From Fibrobacterales bacterium (GTDB lineage Bacteria; Fibrobacterota; Fibrobacteria; Fibrobacterales; Fibrobacteraceae): a stretch of DNA of 31,284 bases. The DNA lies in contig BNUP01000013.1 in assembly GCA_025997455.1 (NCBI GenBank), forward strand, positions 1 through 31,284. Direction: 5' to 3'. Both the position numbers and the translations under genes were made by a program. The notes beneath the pieces are model-generated. The model was not told the DNA's origin, ran no database searches, and saw only the letters and a list, made by a program, of their open reading frames with translations. Positions 1 through 6,902 of the stretch are shown here, one piece after another; positions within the stretch are counted from its first letter, which is position 1, and every line of letters begins with the position of its first letter.

Positions 1-2
1 AG

Positions 3-515
3 GAATATCCTAAAGAAACGCTTTTGAAACTATCAGATGCCTTTAAGGTAAAGGACAGGGAAAAAGTTCTTGAATTGACAGTAAGAGTTCTCAATATCAA
101 TAAAGGTCATAATCCTGAATTGGAGCAAAAGAGCGAGGCATTGAATGGATATGCCACATTTATCGGTAAAGTTAGGGAGTTTGAGAAGGAAAGCGATAAT
201 TTAGAGGAAGCCATAACGCGCGCTGTTGAATACTGCATAGCGCATAGCATTCTTTTGGATTATCTTCCGCAACATTCATCGGAGGTTATCAATATGTTAT
301 TCGGCGAATATGATTTTGATAAAGCACTTGCATTTGCAAAGCAGGAAGGCATCAGTCAGGGCATCAGTCAGGGCATCAGTCAGGGCATAAGTCAAGGCAT
401 AAGTCAAGGCATCAGTCAGGGTAAGTCGCTGGGAGCGGCTTACGAGCGTTCTAATCTAAAAAAACTTTTGGATAGCGTTGGAAGTTTGGATGAACTCAAA
501 GCAAAACTGAGGTGA
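3..515 (+). CDS. Rpn family recombination-promoting nuclease/putative transposase, 3' part
   Basis: The frame is open from the first bases of the window (EYPKETLLKLSDAF...), so the gene starts outside it and only the C-terminal ~170 residues are seen. The stretch LELTVRVLNINKGHNPEL, then EEAITRAVEYCI and SEVINMLFGEYDFDKALAFA, is typical of the C-terminal half of Rpn/PD-(D/E)XK transposase-like proteins. The catalytic N-terminal domain is not in view. The tail holds six GISQ repeats, a common feature of the family, encoded by 12-bp tandem repeats. An internal TTG at 24 could be read as a start, but the conserved sequence continues upstream of it. Family members are thought to act in RecA-independent DNA transfer; the role here is inferred from family only. 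Confidence 0.85.
   Translation, partial: EYPKETLLKLSDAFKVKDREKVLELTVRVLNINKGHNPELEQKSEALNGYATFIGKVREFEKESDNLEEAITRAVEYCIAHSILLDYLPQHSSEVINMLFGEYDFDKALAFAKQEGISQGISQGISQGISQGISQGISQGKSLGAAYERSNLKKLLDSVGSLDELKAKLR
348..419 (+). repeat. Six tandem 12-bp repeats (GISQ codons) in the Rpn tail
   Basis: Unit GGCATCAGTCAG, with copies 4 and 5 reading GGCATAAGTCAA. The unit is a multiple of 3, so copy number changes keep the reading frame and only lengthen or shorten the GISQ tail. Confidence 0.95.
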
Positions 516-738
516 ATTTTAGATTTACTGTCATTAGATTGACAGAAAAAATAAATAAAGGTAACCCCATCTCCCTTCTCCCTACTCTCCACTTTACACT
601 TTCAACTTTCAACTCTTGCAATTCTAAAAGGGCGGGTTAAAAACCACGCCCCTACAATTCCCGTATCCCCTTCCAAAACCCCACACCCTACACGCCACAC
701 CCCATACCCCTGCACTGCAAAGTTTCTACCTTCCCCCA
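516..738. repeat. Pyrimidine-rich intergenic repeat region
   Basis: No gene is visible. The strand shown is very rich in C and T, with phrases such as CTCCACTTTACACTTTCAAC and CCACACCCTACACG. Very similar phrases recur at 4640-4860, so this looks like an interspersed low-complexity repeat family. It also contains GGGCG...CGCCC (around 630-650), a weak hairpin. Confidence 0.6.
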
Positions 739-1368
739 ATGCCTTTGCACATAATGTTGCTTTTTCTTCTTATTGCTCCACTGCTTGCGGCAACACCGCA
801 AAATACTGCAGATTCATTGTTGCGTTGCTCTGCGGATTATTTCAAAAAAAACGAGAGTTTTAAATTTGAATTTAATATGCTATACCGAGCCTCAGCCACA
901 GGCGAAGAATCCGTGCGAAAAGGTTCGGTTCTCACGGGTAGCGAAAATAATTTTGCAATAAAACTTCCCGACCAGCAAATTATAAGCGACGGCATTAACC
1001 TTTGGCAATATAACCCCGCACAAAAACAAGTTCTTGTAAAACTTATCGCCGATTTGGAAAATAATCTGCACCCGACTGAATTGATATTTCGCTACTTAGG
1101 CACAAAGGCGGTGTCGGCAAAAACCGAACTCTGGAAAGGTGTAACCGTAAATGCCATCACTCTAAATCCCGACAAATACCGCGAACAATTTTCCGCTATG
1201 GAAGTATGGATTTCACCCCGCGACTGCTCTCCACTGCGACTCCACACAATAGATAACTTGGGAAATGAAGTTTGGTATTCAATCGAAAATCTAACTGCAG
1301 TTAAACTCTCCCGCGATGATTTCAAATTCAAATTGCCTTTGGGAGTGGAAGAAATAGACTTGAGGTAG
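739..1368 (+). CDS. lolA: LolA-like outer-membrane lipoprotein carrier protein
   Basis: 209 residues. The N-terminus (MPLHIMLLFLLIAPLLAA) is a Sec signal peptide, so the product should be periplasmic. The rest fits the LolA/LolB-like fold: ADSLLRCSADYFKKNESFKFEF, a strand-rich core with LPDQQIISDGINLWQYNPAQKQVLV, then the C-terminal half with MEVWISPRDCSPLRLHTIDNLG. LolA shuttles lipoproteins across the periplasm from LolCDE to the outer membrane, which implies a diderm cell. Length matches the family (about 200). There is no Shine-Dalgarno sequence; a -10-like TACCTT (727-732) ends 6 nt before the ATG, suggesting a leaderless mRNA. A second Met at codon 6 is an alternative start. The hemolysin III gene follows 35 bp downstream. 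Confidence 0.8.
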   Translation: MPLHIMLLFLLIAPLLAATPQNTADSLLRCSADYFKKNESFKFEFNMLYRASATGEESVRKGSVLTGSENNFAIKLPDQQIISDGINLWQYNPAQKQVLVKLIADLENNLHPTELIFRYLGTKAVSAKTELWKGVTVNAITLNPDKYREQFSAMEVWISPRDCSPLRLHTIDNLGNEVWYSIENLTAVKLSRDDFKFKLPLGVEEIDLR

Positions 1369-1403
1369 CACTGCCGAGTGAAAAATAACTACATTCCCAA
1401 ACT

Positions 1404-2051
1404 ATGGAATCACTACGCGAATTAAAGCGTGAAATGGCAAATGCGATAACGCACGGAATAGGGTTTCTGTTCGGTATAGCAAGTGTGCCTGTACTCTCGG
1501 CTGTCGGTGCGAATACGGGAAATGTGCCGGGAATTGTGGGCGCAACAATTTACGCTTTCAGTTTTCTTATGCTTTTCACATTCAGCACGCTGTATCACAG
1601 CACGCAAAATACCGATGCAAAAAAGATGTTACGGACTTTTGACCACATATCTATCTACTTTTTGATTGCGGGAACTTATACGCCGTTTTTGCTCGTATAT
1701 ATGCTTGACCCGTTTGGTATTACCCTACTTTCCATTCAATGGTCGCTTGTGCTTATCGGGACAATTTTTAAGGTATTTTTCACGGGGCGTTTCAAAGTTG
1801 TCAGCACAATAATTTATATTGTTATGGGTTGGCTTTTGCTCGTGGGCGGCAAAAGATTTTTCTCCGTATTGCCTACTTCAGTTTTGGTGCTTTTGTTGGT
1901 TGGCGGCGGACTTTATACGCTCGGTTGCATATTCTACCTCAACAAAAAAATTTATCATCATCACGCGATTTGGCATCTGTTTGTTCTAAGTGCGGCGATT
2001 TGCCATTATGTAGCGGTTCTTCTCACGGTAATATTGCCTGTTCCTGAATGA
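1404..2051 (+). CDS. Hemolysin III / PAQR family membrane protein
   Basis: 215 residues with about seven hydrophobic segments. Diagnostic motifs are present: EMANAITHGIGFLFGIASV near the N-terminus, FSTLYHSTQ (around residue 65), FDHISIYFLIAGTYTPF (around 80) and the C-terminal histidine-rich HHHAIWHLFVLSAAICHYV (around 185). These H, S and D residues correspond to the putative metal site of PAQR/HlyIII proteins. It is an inner-membrane protein; despite the name, haemolysis is not established for most members. It lies 35 bp after the LolA-like gene and is probably co-transcribed. Confidence 0.9.
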   Translation: MESLRELKREMANAITHGIGFLFGIASVPVLSAVGANTGNVPGIVGATIYAFSFLMLFTFSTLYHSTQNTDAKKMLRTFDHISIYFLIAGTYTPFLLVYMLDPFGITLLSIQWSLVLIGTIFKVFFTGRFKVVSTIIYIVMGWLLLVGGKRFFSVLPTSVLVLLLVGGGLYTLGCIFYLNKKIYHHHAIWHLFVLSAAICHYVAVLLTVILPVPE

Positions 2052-2151
2052 ATACCCCCCTAAGTTTAAGCACATCTTCTCCCTTCTCCCCAAAATGCAA
2101 TGCCGAATTTGCGTGAGGGGTATAGCCCGACCCAAAGGGACACGCCCGAAA

Positions 2152-2164
2152 TTTTTCTAAATTC
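2152..2164 (+). promoter_or_regulatory. Candidate promoter -10 region for biotin synthase
   Basis: TTTTTCTAAATTC matches the TTTTTCTAYATTT element seen before several other genes in the window. Its TAAATT core ends 18 nt before the bioB ATG. No convincing -35 is visible. Confidence 0.4.
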
Positions 2165-2182
2165 ATAAACAAGGACATCAAA

Positions 2183-3181
2183 ATGAACTTGGAAGAAAAA
2201 ATGAACTTAGAAGAAATTACGGCACGAGTTTTGGAACGGCAAGGTGAAGTTTCATATAAAGATGCGGTTGAACTTACGCGCTACCCAAATAAAGATATAC
2301 TCTACGCGGCGGCAAACGAAATTCGAGAAAAATTTTGCGGAAAGGAATTGGATACCTGCTCAATAATAAATGCGAGATCGGGGCTGTGCAGTGAGGATTG
2401 CAAATGGTGTGCACAATCGGCAAAGCACAAAACGGGAATTTCGACCTACCCCATAAAAGACGGTGATGAAGTTTTTGACTGTGCGGTTCAAAATGACATT
2501 AAAGGCGTAAAGAGATTTTCACTTGTAACAAGCGGTCGCAAAGTTGATAAAAAAGAAATGGAAAAATTTTGTGAAATGTATAAACGCATTCACGAAAACA
2601 CGGGACTCAAACTCTGTGCATCTATGGGTTTAATAGGCAAAGAGGAAATGCTTATGTTAAAAGATGCTGGCGTTAATCGCTACGAATGCAATCTCGAAAG
2701 TGCGGAATCGTTTTTTCCGCAACTCTGCTCCACACACACAACGGCAGAAAAAAAAACAACGCTAAAACTCGCCAAAGAATGCGGTCTCGATATTTGTTCG
2801 GGAGGAATTATCGGAATGGGCGAGAGTATGGAACAACGCGTGGAACTCGCTTGCGAACTCCGCGAATTGGGAGTTAAGTCTATCCCCATTAACATTTTGA
2901 ACCCCATAAAAGGCTCGGCACTCGAAAATGCAAAACCTCTCACCGATGAGGAAATTTTAACGACAATGGCGGTTTTTAGGTTTGTGAATCCTGATGCATT
3001 TATTCGTTTTGCGGGAGGGCGAATAAATATGAGTGAGGGTTTGCAGAAAAAAGCGTTGCAGGCGGGGATAAACGCTTCGCTCGTGGGCGGATTACTGACA
3101 ACGCCGGGCACAAGTGCAGATAAAGATTATGAAATGTTTGAAAACCTTGGATACGAGGCTAAAAGACAAAGTCCCCCCTAA
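2183..3181 (+). CDS. bioB: Biotin synthase
   Basis: 332 residues, normal for BioB. It is a radical SAM enzyme that inserts sulfur into dethiobiotin, the last step of biotin synthesis. The [4Fe-4S]/SAM motif CSEDCKWC has cysteines at 69, 73 and 76, after the family signature SIINARSGLCSEDC. Other family blocks are present: YECNLESAESFF (in place of YNHNLDT), GGIIGMGES, and FIRFAGGRINM with the arginine that binds the [2Fe-2S] cluster. An AAGGA lies 8 nt upstream of the chosen ATG. The first 18 nt are imperfectly duplicated (MNLEEKMNLEE), so the ATG at 2201 is an alternative start. No other bio genes are nearby. A run of 9 A and a (CA)n stretch lie around 2740-2757. Confidence 0.95.
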   Translation: MNLEEKMNLEEITARVLERQGEVSYKDAVELTRYPNKDILYAAANEIREKFCGKELDTCSIINARSGLCSEDCKWCAQSAKHKTGISTYPIKDGDEVFDCAVQNDIKGVKRFSLVTSGRKVDKKEMEKFCEMYKRIHENTGLKLCASMGLIGKEEMLMLKDAGVNRYECNLESAESFFPQLCSTHTTAEKKTTLKLAKECGLDICSGGIIGMGESMEQRVELACELRELGVKSIPINILNPIKGSALENAKPLTDEEILTTMAVFRFVNPDAFIRFAGGRINMSEGLQKKALQAGINASLVGGLLTTPGTSADKDYEMFENLGYEAKRQSPP

Positions 3182-3211
3182 GTTAGCGAAGTCTTCTTAA
3201 CTTCGCTAACT
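3181..3211. terminator. Stem-loop at the end of bioB
   Basis: Perfect inverted repeat AGTTAGCGAAGT / ACTTCGCTAACT (12-bp arms, 7-nt loop) starting in the bioB stop codon. No T-tract follows, so it may act as an mRNA 3' stabiliser or a weak bidirectional terminator between the convergent bioB and EAL-HDOD genes. Confidence 0.6.
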
Positions 3212-3213
3212 GT

Positions 3214-3250
3214 CCCCCCAACTATTCCGCCTGCAGGGCTGCTTGGGGGG
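3214..3250. terminator. Second stem-loop between convergent genes
   Basis: CCCCCCAA (3214-3221) pairs with TTGGGGGG (3243-3250), with an inner GCCTGCAGGGC. It lies 19 bp before the 3' end of the minus-strand EAL-HDOD gene. No T-tract is seen. Confidence 0.45.
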
Positions 3251-3269
3251 AATGACAAAGTCCCCCTAA

Positions 3270-4493
3270 TTAAATCCCTTCGGCGTTTTCGTAACTTTTG
3301 AGCAGGCACGCACTGAAAGATTCCATAGAAAGTCCAAGTCGTTCCAATATGCCGTCTGCACCATTAACATCGTCTTTCTCCAAAAAATCAGTGAGCAAAA
3401 GCAATAAACCGAAAAGTCCCTTGTTGTTTAACAGTGCACTCGAAACCTCATCGTCAAGGGAAATTTGCGAAAGAATCTCGCCCATACTGACTTTGTAAAG
3501 TGCATCTAAACGACTCACCAAACCCATAAGATAACTTTTTTCAACTTTACTCTTTTCCCAAGAAAGCGACTTTGCGATGTTCTCAAAGAGAGATGCCCGC
3601 CGAACCGCATCTGCAAGCAGAGGCGATTTTCCCGAACCTCCCGTTGAATGAGCATAAGCGAGAATCAACAACCACCGTTTTAAGTTGCTGTATCCGAGAA
3701 GTGTAATTGCATGGCGAATTGAAGTAATTTCGGTGCGAGTGGCAAATGCCGCAGAGTTCAAATACTTGATTAAATTCACCGCCAATTCGGGTTGATTTTT
3801 GAATCGGTTTTCCAAGTCGCTAATTTCAAGTTCGGCATCAACCGCCCGCAAAAGTTCAAGTGCCCCCATTGAATTTCCGTCTAATTTTCCGGAACTCATC
3901 ATCTCCGGCTTTGAGAAAAAATACCCCTGAAACAAATCACAACCCGCAGCAAGGCAATCCTTAAAATCTTTTTCAGTCTCAACTTTTTCCGCCAAAACTT
4001 TTATATTTCTCGAATGAAAAATTTTCACAGCCTGTTCAATCTGGGGAATATTTGTCGCGGGAAACTCTAACTTTACAATACTCGTATATGGCAACAGCGG
4101 TTTTATTTTTTGGTATTCTTCCGGCTTAGGCACAAAATCATCTATCGCAATTTTATAACCCTTCTCCCTAAAAGACTTCACTGCCGCAACTATATTCTCG
4201 TCAATATTCACGGTCTCCAAAATTTCCAAAACGAAAATTTCAGGATTTAGTATCAAAAGAATTTCACTCGTCAGCAACTCATAACTGCAATTTATAAACG
4301 CAAAATTTTTACCTATCAACTTATCCACACCAACATTATTCAATACATTGTCGAGTACCTGTGCTGTTGCACTCATATCATCGAGAACCGAAGTGGAGTT
4401 TTCATTTTGCTTGCGGCGAAAAAGTAATTCATAAGCAAACAAATTGTGGTCTCGGTCTAAGATTGGTTGCCTTGCTACAAATATTTCCTGCAT
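3270..4493 (-). CDS. EAL-HDOD (YuxH-type) signalling protein
   Basis: 407 residues. The N-terminal half is an EAL-like fold beginning MQEIFVARQPILDRDHNLFAYELLFR, the standard opening of EAL-HDOD proteins, followed by AIDDFVPKPEEY (around 118), VKLEFPA and VLAEKVETEKDF. The catalytic EAL signature is degenerate (YELL; KLE instead of KxD; EKVE instead of EGVE), so phosphodiesterase activity on cyclic di-GMP is unlikely. From about residue 210 an HDOD domain follows (ELAVNLIKYLNSAAF, TSIRHAITLLGYSNLKRWLLI). Such proteins are regulatory, often in motility or surface behaviour; the target here is unknown. It is divergent from the DUF2974 gene and convergent with bioB. Confidence 0.88.
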   Translation of the reverse strand: MQEIFVARQPILDRDHNLFAYELLFRRKQNENSTSVLDDMSATAQVLDNVLNNVGVDKLIGKNFAFINCSYELLTSEILLILNPEIFVLEILETVNIDENIVAAVKSFREKGYKIAIDDFVPKPEEYQKIKPLLPYTSIVKLEFPATNIPQIEQAVKIFHSRNIKVLAEKVETEKDFKDCLAAGCDLFQGYFFSKPEMMSSGKLDGNSMGALELLRAVDAELEISDLENRFKNQPELAVNLIKYLNSAAFATRTEITSIRHAITLLGYSNLKRWLLILAYAHSTGGSGKSPLLADAVRRASLFENIAKSLSWEKSKVEKSYLMGLVSRLDALYKVSMGEILSQISLDDEVSSALLNNKGLFGLLLLLTDFLEKDDVNGADGILERLGLSMESFSACLLKSYENAEGI

Positions 4494-4875
4494 ATTTTTG
4501 AATATAGAAATCTATGCACTTACGAGTGCTAAAGCACTCTCTCTCCAAAAGCCAATACTTTGGCTTTTAATCCCCTCATTCGTCACCAACCAATTCGTAA
4601 GTATGGGCGGCATAAATGCCGCCCATACAAACCCGCAATGCAAATAAAACCACGCCACTACAAACTCTACTCTCCACTCTCAACTTTCAACCCTTGCACC
4701 GCCGCGTGATAATTTTCTACCTTCCCCCCACTTTACACTTTACACTTTTCTCGTTCAACTCTTGCACAGCCGAGTTCTCCACACCCCACACCCTACACCC
4801 CATACCCCAACTTGCACCGCCGCGTGATAATTTTCTACCTTTCCCCCCTAATAGGTCATTTATGCAGGAGTTTTT
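4494..4875. other. Intergenic region with three stem-loops and pyrimidine-rich repeats
   Basis: No gene. Between the divergent EAL-HDOD and DUF2974 genes lie three perfect stem-loops. They are GAGTGC/GCACTC (4524-4539), AAAAGCCAA/TTGGCTTTT (4547-4568) and TATGGGCGGCAT/ATGCCGCCCATA (4602-4627, 2-nt loop). On the minus strand they would fall in the 5' region of the EAL-HDOD mRNA. From about 4640 the pyrimidine-rich repeat seen at 516-738 recurs. Confidence 0.7.
4697..4848. repeat. Duplicated pyrimidine-rich repeat units
   Basis: The phrase GCCGCGTGATAATTTTCTAC followed by CTT occurs twice (about 4701-4723 and 4819-4842), separated by CACTTTACACTTTACAC and CCACACCCTACACCCCATAC phrases shared with 560-720. 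The second copy ends 28 nt before the DUF2974 start and its TTTTCTACCTT resembles the -10-like element used elsewhere, so the repeat may carry a promoter. Confidence 0.6.
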
Positions 4876-6789
4876 ATGGCAGATGCGGTTCTTGATTACT
4901 TGAGCAAGAAATACAAAGGGCAATTTGAAATTTTGGGGCACATCGGTCAAAGTTTTGGAATGCGAGGCGACCGTTGGTTGGTTAAACCTGCAGGCTGTGC
5001 AAAAGAAAAAGATAAAGAGTTTATGGTTTTTGGCATTGAAACCGAAAAAGGCTATAAATTCGATGATTCTTACGATAGTGTTTTGCGAATCGGAGAATAT
5101 CAAAAAATCACAGAAACCGCAGTAAAGGACACGGGAAACCACTTCAAAGCAAGCGTTACCATTAGCAAACGGATAACACACGCAAGCGATTTTAAGGTTA
5201 TGCTCACCGCAAGCGGCACACAAAAAAGCGACGAACTCGAAAAAAATGTGAATGCCGTTGCCAAAGCAATTGCCGCAAAAAAATTAAGAGCGTGGATAAA
5301 ATGCGGTCCCGTAACTTATTGGATAGACGATAAATATCGAGCAAAGGCGTGGCAAAAACCGACAAAACTCGGCTCTGTAAAATCTGCCGCAAAATCGCGT
5401 TTGGACTTGTGGCAACTGGAGCGGTTGTGCAATGTGGTTTATTTGGACGAACTTCTCGAACTCTCCGGGCAAGGCGATTTGGGCGATATTTTGGGTTATA
5501 TTTTAGCGAACGGTTTAGACGATACTCAAGGAGCACTCCCCGCCGAGATGACAAAAGACGAATGGAAAAATTTAATAGAATCCGTGCTCGCCGACCAAAA
5601 ATTGAGTTCTCTCACAATTGTAAAATTTGTAGATGTAATTGAAGCCGGCAAAGTCGAGGACGGACTTCCCGGTCATCGTGCGGTTTGCTTTATGGATAAC
5701 AATAGGCAAGCATACATTATATTCCGCGGAACTCACGGCGACAAAGAGTGGGCAGACAACGGCGAAGGAATGTATCTGAGCGATACGGTTCAACAAAAAG
5801 CATCCGCCAAATTCGTCAATTCTGTGCGCGAAGACAAAACTCTCAATGTGGAATACCTCGCAGTGGCAGGTCATTCAAAGGGCGGCAACAAAGCGCAATA
5901 TGTATCAATCGTTTGCCCGAACAATTATGTCAATCTGTGCCTTTCTCTTGACGGTCAGGGATTTTCACCGCAGTTTCACGAAAAATACAAGAAGAACATC
6001 GCCGCCCGTAAAGATGTTGTGCATCTGTTAGTTGAACGGAGAGATTTTGTGAATTGTCTCGGAACTTATCTGTATCCGTATCATTCCGAGTTCCACGGCG
6101 GATACCGCGGCGACCACACAAAAGCGTTTCCTTATGGCAACCCTATGCCGCTCTTCCACTGCCCCAACGCCCTTCGCGACAGCAAAAGCGTTCCTGCCGG
6201 CGTTGCAGACCCGGTGTATATCCCCGTTATGTTGAATCAGTTGGTGCGTTATTTTTTAAGGGACAAAAAATTCGACTCCATACGCCAAAAAACAATCACG
6301 GGTGTGGTTGCACTTTTGATGAAGAAAAAGCCCTGCACAATGCTCGAACTTTCCGAAGCCCTCGCTAATTTTTTCTTGGCGGGATTAGATTTATACAACG
6401 GAAACAAAGAATTTCAAAAAGCAGTAATAGATGTTGTGGCTAAAGAGGGCGATGTATTTGTGGCAACGGTTTTATGGTTGCGGTCGCCTTCTAAACCCTC
6501 TGACAATACCAATCGGCAGGAACTTGGAAAGAGTGCGAGTACAAGCATTGCCAAGGCAATTTTGAAGCAAGGAAGCCCTCAGGATTTTTTGAAAACGCTG
6601 AATACCCTTAAAACCTTGGTGACTTCAATTTCAAAAACCAAGATTGACCCAAGCGTATTGCCTGCATTTAACGCTTTTGTTGAAGATGTGGAAAAGCACG
6701 CGCTTGCAGAGATTGCTAAACGAGCCGGCAAGATTAGCAAAAGTGTCGGCAAAATTGTAGTGAAAAAGGTGACAAAGATATTTAAGTAG
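4876..6789 (+). CDS. Mbeg1-like (DUF2974) alpha/beta hydrolase, lipase-like
   Basis: 637 residues. The core (about 190-410) is a lipase-class-3-like hydrolase: HRAVCFMDNNRQAYIIFRGTHGDKEWADN, then the nucleophile elbow VAGHSKGGNKAQYV with Ser334 in G-H-S-K-G-G, and FSPQFHEKY. This GHSKGGN signature is typical of the Mbeg1/DUF2974 family. The N-terminal ~170 residues form a separate uncharacterised domain, and the C-terminal ~150 residues are helical and Lys-rich (KSVGKIVVKKVTKIF). No signal peptide is seen, so it is probably cytoplasmic unless exported by another route. GGAG lies 5 nt before the ATG. Substrate unknown; an esterase or lipase activity is a family-based guess. Confidence 0.8.
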   Translation: MADAVLDYLSKKYKGQFEILGHIGQSFGMRGDRWLVKPAGCAKEKDKEFMVFGIETEKGYKFDDSYDSVLRIGEYQKITETAVKDTGNHFKASVTISKRITHASDFKVMLTASGTQKSDELEKNVNAVAKAIAAKKLRAWIKCGPVTYWIDDKYRAKAWQKPTKLGSVKSAAKSRLDLWQLERLCNVVYLDELLELSGQGDLGDILGYILANGLDDTQGALPAEMTKDEWKNLIESVLADQKLSSLTIVKFVDVIEAGKVEDGLPGHRAVCFMDNNRQAYIIFRGTHGDKEWADNGEGMYLSDTVQQKASAKFVNSVREDKTLNVEYLAVAGHSKGGNKAQYVSIVCPNNYVNLCLSLDGQGFSPQFHEKYKKNIAARKDVVHLLVERRDFVNCLGTYLYPYHSEFHGGYRGDHTKAFPYGNPMPLFHCPNALRDSKSVPAGVADPVYIPVMLNQLVRYFLRDKKFDSIRQKTITGVVALLMKKKPCTMLELSEALANFFLAGLDLYNGNKEFQKAVIDVVAKEGDVFVATVLWLRSPSKPSDNTNRQELGKSASTSIAKAILKQGSPQDFLKTLNTLKTLVTSISKTKIDPSVLPAFNAFVEDVEKHALAEIAKRAGKISKSVGKIVVKKVTKIFK

Positions 6790-6846
6790 TGCTACTTGAG
6801 AATTGGCGAACTGTGAGAATGTTTATTTTTTGCAGGTTCGCCGTCG

Positions 6847-6898
6847 TCTCTAAAAACTCCAGTTTTACTAAATTGAGAGTCAATGGAGTTTTTAGAGA
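6847..6898. terminator. Strong bidirectional stem-loop terminator
   Basis: Perfect 15-bp inverted repeat TCTCTAAAAACTCCA / TGGAGTTTTTAGAGA with a 22-nt loop. It lies between the convergent DUF2974 (ends 6789) and AAA-ATPase-like (ends 6903) genes. A weaker 7-bp hairpin GGCGAAC/GTTCGCC (6805-6842) precedes it. Confidence 0.7.
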
Positions 6899-6902
6899 TT
6901 TC

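Noticed and set aside
348..419. Short regularly repeated units as a CRISPR-like array
   Set aside because: The 12-bp units are directly adjacent without spacers and encode the GISQ tail normal for Rpn proteins.
2735..2760. (CA)n and A9 in bioB as phase-variation tracts
   Set aside because: The gene is intact and housekeeping, and short A runs are common in AT-rich coding DNA; nothing suggests switching.
4616..5223. Open frames of 95 and 168 codons on either strand around the pyrimidine-rich repeat
   Set aside because: They consist of repeat-derived Pro/Ser/Thr- or Gly-rich residues or overlap the DUF2974 gene; no family features.
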